Below, one piece after another: positions 16,638 to 24,508 of a stretch of 64,000 bases of DNA. This stretch comes from Oligoflexus sp. (GTDB lineage: Bacteria; Bdellovibrionota_B; Oligoflexia; Oligoflexales; Oligoflexaceae). A model generated the notes under the pieces. The model was not told where the DNA came from. It made no database searches and was given only the letters and a program-made list of their open reading frames with translations. Every line of letters begins with the position of its first letter. Position 1 is the first letter of the stretch. The stretch covers positions 33,036 to 97,035 of the forward strand of contig JACMPP010000144.1 in assembly GCA_014377445.1 (NCBI GenBank), in the 5' to 3' direction. The position numbers and the translations under genes are program-made.

Positions 16638-18125
16638 ATGGTCAAGGATGCCAAAAAGAAGCAAGCCGCTGATAAAACAGTTTTAACTGGGAAATTTCTA
16701 CCTAGGAGAGCTGTTTTCACGGCCACTTTACTCGCTGGATTGACGTTTGGAACGGCCGCACATGCTGCGCCGAAGTCCCAAATCCTTGAAAATCAGATCT
16801 GGACGTCGAATTTGGATGACTATGAAGCACTCGAACGCTCTGCGGTTCGCATGCTCCAACTCAATCCTGGCGCTTATGAGCACTATCTTATCGCCGAACT
16901 CTCGCTTCGCATGTTCAAACACAATCCGGCCGAGCTTCGTTATCTGAAACAAGCATCAGATATGAGCCAGCAGGCGATCGAACTCTCACCAAACAAAGAA
17001 TTTGGTTATCTCGTGGCCGCCCAGGTCTTGGATTTGATGGGATACAAACAGGAAGCGACGGAGATGCTTGCAGAGCGCCCCACCTTTAGTCAAGGTTGGC
17101 GAACCAGCTTTGTACGAGGCGTTCTCGCTTCGTCTCAGGAAGTGGATAAAGACAGCTTCAATGATTTTGAGAAGAGTCTGAAAGCGGATCCTGCATCCGG
17201 AGAATTGGTCGGCGTCTATGTGGCGAATGGTCTTGAAGCATCGTACTCAGGCCAGGAACTCGTCAACGCCTTGCAGAACTGGCAAAAACTCATCAACAGC
17301 AACGCAATCCAACTCAGCCTGGCCCGCGCTCTTGTTGAAGTCGGCCGAAGTGAAGAAGCCCATCAAATACTCGCAAGCGTCAACAAAAGGGAGCCCAGCT
17401 TTGATGTGAAGTATTCCGATGCTGTCCTTCTGTACTCCAAGTTGAAGAGAAGCAAAGACGCCGAGAAACTGTTCCTCGATGTCGCTGCGAATGCACCGTC
17501 CGAAGAACTCAAATTCTCTGCAAAATCTCACCTAGGCAAACTCGCTCTGCTCAAGGGTGATGGCAAACTTGCTGCGAAGTACTTTAAAGAAGTGATCGTC
17601 GGCTCGAACGAGCAATTGAAATGGATATCCTTCAGCCATAGGGCCTATAGCGAAAGCAAACAGATGTTGGACTTCGCGATCCTGCTTGAGACTCTATCGG
17701 GAAGCCTTCCCGGGACCAGCTACCTCTATGCCTTGAAAGGCGAGGTCCTATCCGAATCTCTGGCCCTCCACGAAAAAGCTGTTGAATCCTTTGCCGCTGC
17801 GATCACTCTCGATCCAAAGCGCAGCGAATTCTACAATGGCATGGGTTTGGCTTACTATCGCATGCATCAAAACGAAAAGGCGCTCTCGACCTTCAATCAA
17901 GCCCTCAGCATTGATCCGAAGGATGCGACAGCTCGCTACAATGAAGCCTGTGTATTGGCTTTGATGGGTCGTGGGGATGAGGCGGTAGGCTCTCTGAAAC
18001 AAGCGATTTCACTGGACGGTCGTCTGCAAACGGTCGCCTTGAAGGACAAGGATTTCGAAGGCATTCGTTCGAACGCCCAGTTCCAAACCCTCGTTCAAGA
18101 CTCCAAAATCACCAAGGTGCCCTGA
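16638..18125 (+). CDS. Exported tetratricopeptide-repeat protein
   Basis: The 495-residue protein carries a twin-basic start and a signal peptide (FLPRRAVFTATLLAGLTFGT, cleavage near AAHA-AP), so it is probably periplasmic or outer-membrane associated. TPR-type helical pairs run through most of the chain and are clearest at the end, with EKAVESFAAAITLDPKRSEF and EKALSTFNQALSIDPKDATA. ATG 16638 is preferred because GGAGG lies 5 bases upstream; an earlier ATG at 16599 has no such site. The 3' end overlaps the convergent NamZ-like gene by 17 bases. Its partner proteins cannot be deduced. Confidence 0.75.
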   Translation: MVKDAKKKQAADKTVLTGKFLPRRAVFTATLLAGLTFGTAAHAAPKSQILENQIWTSNLDDYEALERSAVRMLQLNPGAYEHYLIAELSLRMFKHNPAELRYLKQASDMSQQAIELSPNKEFGYLVAAQVLDLMGYKQEATEMLAERPTFSQGWRTSFVRGVLASSQEVDKDSFNDFEKSLKADPASGELVGVYVANGLEASYSGQELVNALQNWQKLINSNAIQLSLARALVEVGRSEEAHQILASVNKREPSFDVKYSDAVLLYSKLKRSKDAEKLFLDVAANAPSEELKFSAKSHLGKLALLKGDGKLAAKYFKEVIVGSNEQLKWISFSHRAYSESKQMLDFAILLETLSGSLPGTSYLYALKGEVLSESLALHEKAVESFAAAITLDPKRSEFYNGMGLAYYRMHQNEKALSTFNQALSIDPKDATARYNEACVLALMGRGDEAVGSLKQAISLDGRLQTVALKDKDFEGIRSNAQFQTLVQDSKITKVP

Positions 18126-19302
18126 CCAATTTCCTCGGATAGATCAAGACCTCACTGAGACGCTCGGCAAAAGTGGAAAGCCCGGCCGACCAGTAGGGGT
18201 CTTTTATATCTAGCCCTGCTTCTAGCTTCTTATGAGCGTTCAGCTCACCTAGAATCAAATCGATCGGTAAATCCGTATAATTGTATTCATAGCCAGGCTG
18301 CTTCCACTGGAAGGCGTCGCCGCCCAAGTCCATGGCTGCGCGCATAACGGCGAGGCCCAGCGAGAAGGTTTCGATGCGTTTGGCATCGACGACGTGGATA
18401 TGTACGCCCCGGCAGGTCTCGCCTTGCCATTTCTGCGAAGTGGGTTGGAATTCTGCAGGTCGTAGAAACACAGCATCGCTTTTGATGTAATGCTGAATCT
18501 GTTTCGCATAAGCTTCCGGATCGCGGATATAAGGAGCACCCACAAATTGGAAGGGAAGTCCCGTGCCGCGTCCCTCAGAGAGATTACAGCCTTCCAGCAT
18601 AACCGTTGCTGGATAAACATAGATGGAATCAATCGTCGGCAGGTTGGGAGAAGTCAAAATCCAGTGCTTATAGATATCCGACCAGTATTCTTTGCCAGAC
18701 CAACCCTCCATCTTCACGATTTCCATGTTCGCGTTGATAGATTGATTGAAGAGCAAGGCAGCTTCCGCAGAGGTCAATGCGTGACGCATCGGGATCTCGT
18801 ATTCGCCGACAAAAGATTTGGCCTTGAGATCGAGAATGCGACCTTCAATCTGCCTTCCACCCATAGGGTTGGGACGATCGAGGATCACTACGCGTTTACC
18901 AAGTCTCTGCGCCGCGCGAAGACAAGCCGCAACGGTGTATTTGAAGGTGTAGACCCGACAACCGGTAATCTGCAGATCGACCACGATGGTATCCACGTTC
19001 TCAAGCATCGAGTCTTTCGGCTCGCGTGTTTCAGAATAGAGGCTGTACACCGGCAGGCCGAAAGGCCCTGCATTGTGAGCGGTTTCGATCATATTGTCTT
19101 GAACGGTCGCGTGGAATCCATGCTGGGGGCCGAAAAAGGCAACAAGCCTTTCGCCCAGTAACTCACGAAGGAGGACCCACGACGGTTTGAACTCAGGCGT
19201 GAGAGACGCCTGATTCCCTAGAAAAGCGCAACGTCCCCACTCTTTGGCCAGATGAGGATTCAATGCGAGTCGTTCAATTCCAAGCTTCACGGGTTGCCTC
19301 AC
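18109..19302 (-). CDS. Exo-beta-N-acetylmuramidase NamZ-like (DUF1343) protein
   Basis: The 397-residue protein matches the DUF1343 family: RCAFLGNQASLTPEF, FFGPQHGFHATVQD, PVYSLYSETREPKDSMLENV, DTIVVDLQITGCRVYTFKYT and ILDRPNPMGG in order. The founding member NamZ releases terminal MurNAc from peptidoglycan fragments, linking the family to wall recycling. No signal peptide is visible, unlike many homologues, so it may act in the cytoplasm or have a missed start. Its GTG start overlaps the stop of the small upstream gene (GTGA). Confidence 0.8.
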   Translation of the reverse strand: MRQPVKLGIERLALNPHLAKEWGRCAFLGNQASLTPEFKPSWVLLRELLGERLVAFFGPQHGFHATVQDNMIETAHNAGPFGLPVYSLYSETREPKDSMLENVDTIVVDLQITGCRVYTFKYTVAACLRAAQRLGKRVVILDRPNPMGGRQIEGRILDLKAKSFVGEYEIPMRHALTSAEAALLFNQSINANMEIVKMEGWSGKEYWSDIYKHWILTSPNLPTIDSIYVYPATVMLEGCNLSEGRGTGLPFQFVGAPYIRDPEAYAKQIQHYIKSDAVFLRPAEFQPTSQKWQGETCRGVHIHVVDAKRIETFSLGLAVMRAAMDLGGDAFQWKQPGYEYNYTDLPIDLILGELNAHKKLEAGLDIKDPYWSAGLSTFAERLSEVLIYPRKLVRAPW

Positions 19303-19538
19303 GCTTGACGCTTGTTGATTCGGTCGATGAGTTTGTTCAAGCAGTCTTCCAGCGTGTTGCCGTTGACCGATTGGATCACAATATTTTGATCGGTTGCCTG
19401 CTCACCGTGACCCACCCAAACGGCAGGACCATGCTCATTGATTTCAAGCAGGAAGTTCACACCCTGGTGAATCAGGTTGAACCGATGAATTTTGAAGAGC
19501 TGACTGCCTTCAGGTATTTTTAGGGTCTTCCAATCCAT
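19299..19538 (-). CDS. Small conserved-looking protein of unknown function
   Basis: A 79-residue soluble, mixed alpha/beta protein (LFKIHRFNLIHQGVNFLLEI, NTLEDCLNKLIDRINKRQA). I do not recognise the family. It has AGAGGT before its ATG and its stop overlaps the NamZ-like start by 4 bases. That translational coupling, plus good coding character, supports a real gene. A role in the same wall-recycling process is only a guess from context. Confidence 0.6.
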   Translation of the reverse strand: MDWKTLKIPEGSQLFKIHRFNLIHQGVNFLLEINEHGPAVWVGHGEQATDQNIVIQSVNGNTLEDCLNKLIDRINKRQA

Positions 19539-19735
19539 GAGGGACCTCTTAGATATTGATGAAAATGATATTTTCTACTGTAATCAATTCCATATCCCAC
19601 GTCTAGCGAAACACTTTTAGAAGCGTCGGGAGGGGAGTTTTAGGCAGGAAAAGAAGCGACCCCGGAGCATTACACCCACGGGGACGATTTGGTAAATTGC
19701 AAAAAATCCAGGCATGAGACTGTACTTACTTCTAC

Positions 19736-20134
19736 TTAAGCCACGTCTTCTCGGGCCGAGCCGTCGGCGAGTTTACTTGCGATAAAGTCGAAGAGAATCT
19801 TTTCGTTTTCTTTGTCAATCTGAACAATTTTGATCGCAATGCCTGCGCCGGTTTCACTAACAACAGCATTGTCCTTAGGAACCACTCTCGCCATCTTACC
19901 GTTAAAAAAGACTGCGCGACCGGTTTCAAGCTCAGCCCATACCTCAAGAATACTTGAGTGGTTGAACGGGAAGCGGTTTGGATTCTCAAAGTCGAGGAAA
20001 AAACCGCTATGAGAAATATCACGCGAGCTTACTTCGTAACGGACTTGAGCCCCAATTGAGGAAATGATGACTCGGAGAGGCCTATCGAGTGCCACCCGTT
20101 TAACTTTTCGATTTTCACGTCCTTGTGAAGACAT
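19736..20134 (-). CDS. PilZ-domain protein
   Basis: The 132-residue single-domain protein contains the two c-di-GMP binding elements of PilZ: an N-terminal basic motif RKVKRVALDR and SSRDISHSGFFLDF (the D/NxSxxG box). C-di-GMP binding is therefore likely. Targets in relatives include flagellar motors, pili and polysaccharide export. ATG 20134 is preferred over GTG 20140 because AAGGG lies 9 bases upstream of it. It is separated from the upstream thioredoxin gene by a terminator and is probably transcribed alone. Confidence 0.85.
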   Translation of the reverse strand: MSSQGRENRKVKRVALDRPLRVIISSIGAQVRYEVSSRDISHSGFFLDFENPNRFPFNHSSILEVWAELETGRAVFFNGKMARVVPKDNAVVSETGAGIAIKIVQIDKENEKILFDFIASKLADGSAREDVA

Positions 20135-20205
20135 CGTCACACGCCCTTTTGTGAGTTTTCATAGGGCCTATCGGTGGAAGAGAGCCGAACTTAAACGAAA
20201 AATAG

Positions 20206-20235
20206 AAAAACCCTATCTGAAATTTCCAGATAGGG
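20206..20235 (-). terminator. Bidirectional terminator after the DsbA-like gene
   Basis: CCCTATCTG (20211-20219) pairs perfectly with CAGATAGGG (20227-20235) around a 7-base loop. On the minus strand the stem is followed directly by TTTTT (20210-20206); on the plus strand CCTTTTT follows. It ends the thioredoxin transcript before PilZ. Confidence 0.85.
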
Positions 20236-20266
20236 CCTTTTTATCTTTAAGCATCAGAACCTTAGA

Positions 20267-21340
20267 TTATTTTGCAGCGAGTTCGCTGTCGATCACTTTC
20301 TTGAATTCTTCGTAAGGAAGTGCTCCGGAGAGGCGACGACCGTTGATAAAGAAGGCCGGAGTTCCAGTCACACCGAGCTTCTCACCCGACTTCATGTTCG
20401 CCTCAATTACTTCTACGATTTTATTCGGCTTGGCTACGCACTCGTCCCATTTTTTAACATCGAGTTTGATCTCTTTTGCGTACTTCTTGAAGTCAGCATC
20501 ACCCAGAGCTTTTTGGTTCTTGAACATCTCTTCGTACATTTCCCAGTACTTACCCTGTTCCTTCGCACATCGCGCGGCGATGGCAGCCGGGCGGGCCCGG
20601 TTGTGGAAGCCGAGAGGGAAGTCGCGGACGATCCAGCGGATCTTGCCTTGGTATTCTTTGAGGATGCGTTTGGCAGCAGGCTGAACGCGTTCACAGAAGG
20701 GGCACTGGAATTCAGAGTATTCGATGATAGTGATCTTGCAATCATTACCCGAACAACCGACTGGCTTGACGTCTTTGGCGTCTGGACCGTATTTGACTGG
20801 GTCAGTATCGATTACTGAAACTTTGTAAACGGGTTCTTTAGGCTCGGGATATTGAATCTCAAGATTCTTCTTGGCCACGCCTTCGGCAATGATGTTTTCA
20901 AAGACTTCTTGAGCCTTGGTCTTCTGCAGGTAGTCTTGAATCATCTTCTTTTTATCTGTATCAGAGCGATCTTTGAGCTGAGGATAATCTTTGAATTTAT
21001 CGAGATTTTCCTTAACTTCCGAATCAGAAACTTTGGTCTTGGCGTCGAGGTAATCCGCTTTCGCTTTTTCGACCGGAACCTTGTCTTTTTCGGCTATTTT
21101 TACGAAAAACTCCTGAAGATAACGATCACGCGCGAGGTTAGATATCAACTCGTATTTTTTCACTTCGACGTCGAAAAACTGGCCTTGGTTTTCTTTGGCC
21201 AGATCTTCAACCGTATAAGGTTTGCCGTAAATTTTGAACGCCTGCTCGGCGTGCAAAATGCTGGTGGTTCCAAAAGCAGCGAGAAGGCCGCCCAATACTA
21301 AAGTTTTTCCGACTTGGGCCATTCTTATGATCATCGTCAT
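20267..21340 (-). CDS. DsbA-family thioredoxin-fold protein with SurA-like N-terminal region
   Basis: The 357-residue exported protein has a signal peptide ending near residue 31 (LHA-EQ). An alpha-helical stretch follows to about residue 160, resembling the chaperone part of SurA/PpiC-type foldases (LARDRYLQEFFVKIAEKDKV, AQEVFENIIAEGVAKKNLEI). A DsbA-type thioredoxin domain comes next, with the redox site CPFC at residues 213-216 and cis-Pro loop GVTGTPAFFINGRRL. It probably makes or isomerises disulfides, or acts as a redox chaperone, in the periplasm. ATG 21340 follows GAGGAG; the frame is open to 21382. The chaperone-plus-oxidoreductase layout is inferred from pattern only. Confidence 0.8.
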   Translation of the reverse strand: MTMIIRMAQVGKTLVLGGLLAAFGTTSILHAEQAFKIYGKPYTVEDLAKENQGQFFDVEVKKYELISNLARDRYLQEFFVKIAEKDKVPVEKAKADYLDAKTKVSDSEVKENLDKFKDYPQLKDRSDTDKKKMIQDYLQKTKAQEVFENIIAEGVAKKNLEIQYPEPKEPVYKVSVIDTDPVKYGPDAKDVKPVGCSGNDCKITIIEYSEFQCPFCERVQPAAKRILKEYQGKIRWIVRDFPLGFHNRARPAAIAARCAKEQGKYWEMYEEMFKNQKALGDADFKKYAKEIKLDVKKWDECVAKPNKIVEVIEANMKSGEKLGVTGTPAFFINGRRLSGALPYEEFKKVIDSELAAK

Positions 21341-21603
21341 AGAAATTTCGATCTCCTCGAGAATAGTAAATGGTGAGGTCAAAAGTGCAAAATACCTAAT
21401 AGGTTCTTATAATAAGTGCTAGACCATGATAAATCGATAAAAAATCGAGAATTAAGTCGGAGCCCGCTTTTGAGAGATCTTTTACATGCTGGAGAGAAGC
21501 CATTTTGGCCAAATTCCCAGCTAAAAATCCTTATAACTTGTGGCAATTTCAATAGATCGTTAGGATCTAAGCTGTTCAGTATCTTTGGAGGCTCTGAGAG
21601 TTT

Positions 21604-22155
21604 ATGGCAAAGTCGAAAGATAACCTAGTATGGATCGACATGGAAATGTCTGGCCTCAACCCTGATACGGATGTGGTTCTAGAGGTCGCGCTGATTCTGA
21701 CCAATAGTGCTCTTGAGATCGTCGCCGAGGGCCCTGACCTCATCGTCCATCAAGATGCATCGCTTTTTGAGAAAATGGACAATTGGAATCAGGAACACCA
21801 CACGAAATCGGGGCTATGGAAATCCGTACTCGATTCCAAGGTGAGCCTGGAAGAAGTTGAGGATCAGGTGATGGCATTTCTTGAAGCCAATCTCTTCGCC
21901 AAGACTTCGCCTCTTTGCGGCAATTCGATCGCACAAGATCGCCTCTTTTTGCGCAAATATATGCCCCGGGTCGATCAGTTTCTGCATTACCGGATGATCG
22001 ACGTAAGCACGATTAAAGAGCTGGTGAAACGATGGTATCCCAAAGGGACTTCCTCGCCATCCAAGCTGAGTGCGCACCGTGCCCTCGATGACATTCGAGA
22101 AAGCATCACCGAGCTGAAATTCTATCAGGACAATTATTTCATTAAATTATCTTAA
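21604..22155 (+). CDS. orn: Oligoribonuclease
   Basis: Orn degrades RNA dinucleotides, including pGpG from c-di-GMP turnover, in the 3' to 5' direction. The 183-residue length is typical. DEDDh residues are visible: Asp12 and Glu14 in WIDMEMSGL, the Asp in NSIAQDRLFLRKYMP, and the final His/Asp in SAHRALDDIRESI. The presence of PilZ nearby and Orn in the same window fits an active c-di-GMP system, though the two are not in one operon. Confidence 0.96.
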   Translation: MAKSKDNLVWIDMEMSGLNPDTDVVLEVALILTNSALEIVAEGPDLIVHQDASLFEKMDNWNQEHHTKSGLWKSVLDSKVSLEEVEDQVMAFLEANLFAKTSPLCGNSIAQDRLFLRKYMPRVDQFLHYRMIDVSTIKELVKRWYPKGTSSPSKLSAHRALDDIRESITELKFYQDNYFIKLS

Positions 22156-22187
22156 GAATTCCCTCTAGGAACGGCTGAATCTAAACG

Positions 22188-22222
22188 CAGGCCTTGCGAG
22201 GCCTGAGACAGACGACTTTTTT
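22188..22222 (+). terminator. Probable orn terminator
   Basis: CAGGCCT (22188-22194) and AGGCCTG (22199-22205) form a 7-base-pair stem with a TGCG loop. A run of six T begins 11 bases later at 22217, farther than in a classic terminator, so efficiency is uncertain. Confidence 0.5.
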
Positions 22223-22355
22223 AAGGTCCCCAAATAAGACTTCTTCCGCTGGGTTTTCTTTAATGCTAAAATGTTTGCAGGACCCTCTGGCCAGCGGATA
22301 TGCCGTGGTATTAAGGTCCCATAAGCTAAAGGCTTAGGAAAGGAGGTGGTGCTTG

Positions 22356-22400
22356 GTGTGTTCTAATTGCACTAGTAGCACGGAGGTGATCGTCTGTTAA
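22356..22400 (+). CDS. Candidate 14-residue cysteine-containing peptide
   Basis: GTG 22356 begins the frame MCSNCTSSTEVIVC then TAA; a TTG one codon earlier could also serve. AAAGGAGG lies 9 bases before the GTG, an ideal ribosome site that is otherwise unexplained. Three cysteines in 14 residues are striking. The frame is too short for coding statistics, so it may be chance within a structured RNA. Confidence 0.3.
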   Translation: MCSNCTSSTEVIVC

Positions 22401-22421
22401 GACGACACTTTCACTACTAAA

Positions 22422-22466
22422 ACCGGCTCCGCCCCAATCTAAAGGCTGGGAGCCGGTCCCATTTTT
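22422..22466. terminator. Strong bidirectional terminator between the orn-side transcript and speE
   Basis: ACCGGCTCC (22422-22430) pairs perfectly with GGAGCCGGT (22449-22457), with an inner GCC/GGC pairing. CCCATTTTT follows on the plus strand, and TTTTAG follows the stem on the minus strand, so it can end speE as well. Confidence 0.85.
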
Positions 22467-23311
22467 CAAAACTTCAATTTGGCTTTGAAGAAATTCGGTA
22501 GAGCAAATACGCCCGTCATCAGATCTTCATTCAAATACTTCAAATTTGTAGCCTCAATCTTTTTCAATCGAGCTTTATCAAATTTTTTGACATCGATCGC
22601 ATTCTTCGATGCCATCGTCCAGGACCATGTGCCCTTCGGGTAGGTCGGGATACTGGCGATGTAAGGATAAACGTGAGCAAATCCAGCCGAAACGTTTTTG
22701 TGAATGCGTTGGAGGACTGCCGGCGGATGCCAGAGGCCTTCCGATTGGCAAACCATGAGTCCGTCTGATTTCAAAGCCTTTGCAACACTATTATAAAAAG
22801 CGCCGCTGAAGAGACCTTCGCCAGGACCAATGGGATCGGTAGAGTCGACGACAACCAGGTCGAGCGAATTCGCTTCATGCTCAGCCATGTATGCGATGCC
22901 ATCGCCAATATTAAGCTTCACGCGAGGGTCGCGGATGCCTTTGGCGATCTCCGGAAAATATTTTTCGCAGACTTCGACAACCATTCCATCGATTTCACAA
23001 AGAACGATTTCTTTGATCTCCGGGTGTTTGAGAAGTTCGCGAACAGTTCCGCCGTCGCCGCCACCGATAACCACAACGCGCTCGGGCTTCTTGTGATTCA
23101 ATGCGGGAACGTGAGAAATAAGTTCGTGATAAACGAATTCATCTTTATCGGTCGTCATGACCAGACCATCGAGCAACAGCATGCGGCCGTAGGCTTCGGT
23201 TTCAATAACGTCAACGGTTTGAAAGTCCGACTTGTCACGGAACAAAACTTCTTTAGCAGCAAGTCCGAGCTTCACACCGTCTTCATAATCTTCGTAGTAC
23301 CAAAGTTGCAT
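22466..23311 (-). CDS. speE: Spermidine synthase (polyamine aminopropyltransferase)
   Basis: The enzyme transfers aminopropyl from decarboxylated SAM to putrescine. The protein has the family landmarks: YGRMLLLDGLVMTTDKDEFV, YHELISHVPALNHKKPERV, the SAM loop VVIGGGDGGTVRELLKH, and the catalytic segment LVVVDSTDPIGPGEGLF. The start is ambiguous: ATG 23311 begins at the usual MQLWYYED position (281 residues), while ATG 23323 directly abuts AGGA. Length is normal. No speD or speA gene is adjacent. Confidence 0.95.
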   Translation of the reverse strand: MQLWYYEDYEDGVKLGLAAKEVLFRDKSDFQTVDVIETEAYGRMLLLDGLVMTTDKDEFVYHELISHVPALNHKKPERVVVIGGGDGGTVRELLKHPEIKEIVLCEIDGMVVEVCEKYFPEIAKGIRDPRVKLNIGDGIAYMAEHEANSLDLVVVDSTDPIGPGEGLFSGAFYNSVAKALKSDGLMVCQSEGLWHPPAVLQRIHKNVSAGFAHVYPYIASIPTYPKGTWSWTMASKNAIDVKKFDKARLKKIEATNLKYLNEDLMTGVFALPNFFKAKLKF

Positions 23312-23334
23312 AACCAGTTTCATTCCTATTAATA

Positions 23335-24177
23335 TTAGCGACGCGTTTTTTCTTGGCTACGGACATATTCCAAGAAAGTCGCTTTGTCATCCATAATGGT
23401 TTGGTAGCGAACATGGCTCATGCCGCGATGACCTTTGTTGCCTTGATTTTGATTTTGGCCTTGCTGACGTTGTCCGCCGCGATTACCGCCACCTTGGTTG
23501 CTATTGTTATCACGCGTGGGTCGTCCGCCTGAATTGGGTCCCTGAGGTTGGTGACCTTTCATCGCGTTTTTACGCTCGACGATTTCCCAGGCGCGCAGAA
23601 CTACGCTTTCCGCGAGCAGTTCACCGACAAATTCTTCCAGAGAAATTCCTTCGTCAGCTGCCTGCTCTTTGAGCTTCTTCGTCAAAGACTGAGACAGGCG
23701 AAGGTGAAGACCATCGTTTGTCACTTCGGGTTTGCGGGATTCTTGACGATGATGTTCGCGAGGGGGCTGATTCTGTGCTTGGGCCTGTGCTTGGGCCTGT
23801 GCTTGAGCTTGTTCCAGACGGGGCGCTTCAGGCTTGTTTACAACAACTCGGGGTTGAATCGGAGCGATGATTTCGGGGGTTGTCTGAGCTTTAATCTTTT
23901 TCTCCTCACGAACAACGATGGTCGATTTTACTTTGTTGGTATCCGATGCAGCTGCCGCTTCTTTATCAGAGCGAGCATGAACTGTTAGGTCGATGGGTGC
24001 TGATTTTTCAGCGGGGGGGGCTTTGCCTCTGAGGGAGCGTTTGGGTATTTCTTCGGCCTCAAGCTGAAGGACTTCAGGCAGCTCAATGTCCTTTTCTTTC
24101 TCGTCCCGCTTTTTTGATTTTACGGAAGTTTTCTTCGACAAAGTTTTTGCCTTTTTTGCTTTCGCTTTTTCGGCCAT
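23335..24177 (-). CDS. Disordered protein with a ribbon-helix-helix-like domain
   Basis: A 280-residue, highly charged protein. The N-terminal 125 residues are Lys/Ala/Glu-rich, followed by a QA repeat (about residues 123-135). A folded stretch near 158-200 reads LHLRLSQSLTKKLKEQAADE then GISLEEFVGELLAESVVLRA, the pattern of a ribbon-helix-helix (HicB/Arc-like) DNA-binding or dimerisation unit. A Gly/Gln/Asn-rich tail and a C-terminal MDDKATFLEYVRSQEKTRR follow. It lies 23 bases upstream of speE on the same strand. Function is unknown; nucleic-acid binding is plausible from charge and the RHH pattern. A C8 run (G8 on the plus strand, 24013-24020) lies in the coding region. Confidence 0.7.
   Translation of the reverse strand: MAEKAKAKKAKTLSKKTSVKSKKRDEKEKDIELPEVLQLEAEEIPKRSLRGKAPPAEKSAPIDLTVHARSDKEAAAASDTNKVKSTIVVREEKKIKAQTTPEIIAPIQPRVVVNKPEAPRLEQAQAQAQAQAQAQNQPPREHHRQESRKPEVTNDGLHLRLSQSLTKKLKEQAADEGISLEEFVGELLAESVVLRAWEIVERKNAMKGHQPQGPNSGGRPTRDNNSNQGGGNRGGQRQQGQNQNQGNKGHRGMSHVRYQTIMDDKATFLEYVRSQEKTRR
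23774..23812. repeat. 12-base tandem repeat encoding the Gln-Ala tract
   Basis: The unit TGTGCTTGGGCC occurs at 23774, 23786 and, with changes, at 23798. It encodes alternating Gln and Ala on the minus strand. Unit length is a multiple of three, so slippage would change tract length without frameshift. Confidence 0.7.
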
Positions 24178-24254
24178 TCGAATTCATCTCCAGAGGATAT
24201 TGGGATCGCGCCAAGTCTTGGCTCGATTAAAGAAAGCTTTAACATGACGACGCT

Positions 24255-24270
24255 GCAAACTTCAGTTTGC
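24255..24270. repeat. Inverted repeat upstream of the RHH-protein gene
   Basis: GCAAACT-TC-AGTTTGC has perfect 7-base arms with a 2-base centre, about 80 bases before the start of the RHH-like protein gene. It could be its own operator, since RHH proteins bind short palindromes; this is inference. Confidence 0.4.
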
Positions 24271-24445
24271 GCCGTGGAACATGTCTAATCTGTATTCTTA
24301 ATTGCGAATTGACACTGTACTCGTTATGAAATGAGCAATCAACGGAACCGAAGTAAATTAGACAGGATTGTAAAGCTCATACAATCATCACTCTAAAAGC
24401 CGATCGATTAGATAAATCATGCGGATTGGCTCAAGGTCTGTCAAC

Positions 24446-24508
24446 ACACGAAAGGCTTACATCACGGTTCGAGGGAACCGGCAATCGAGGCAGCGGCAAG
24501 CCTTGTGT
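24446..24508. other. Candidate structured element in a 580-base gene-free interval
   Basis: In 24178-24760 I see no convincing gene. ACAC plus AAGGCTT (24446-24449, 24452-24458) pairs with AAGCCTTGTGT (24498-24508), giving 11 base pairs with a 2-base bulge. It encloses a perfect hairpin CGGTTC-GAGG-GAACCG (24465-24480). On the minus strand TTGACA (24444-24439) followed after 17 bases by CATGAT could be a promoter reading towards the RHH gene. This may be a structured RNA or a small palindromic repeat; no known family was recognised. Confidence 0.35.

Larger units (their letters stand above)
22264..22466 (+). ncRNA. Candidate short transcript between orn and speE (regulatory RNA or micro-gene)
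   Basis: An extended -10 (TG-C-TAAAAT, 22264-22272) would start a transcript near 22279. It would contain a hairpin TAAGC/GCTTA (22322-22336), AAAGGAGGTGGT (22339-22350), CGGAGGTGATCG (22381-22392) and a strong terminator (22422-22466). Both GGAGG sequences are unusually long matches to the complement of the 16S 3' end (GATCACCTCCTTT). No good -35 is visible. Either a translated micro-ORF or a ribosome-interacting RNA would explain this; no known RNA family was recognised. Confidence 0.4.

Noticed and set aside
22339..22400. Possible remnant of a 16S rRNA 3' end on the minus strand
   Set aside because: Only the CACCTCC core resembles 16S; the conserved helix 44/45 sequences are absent.
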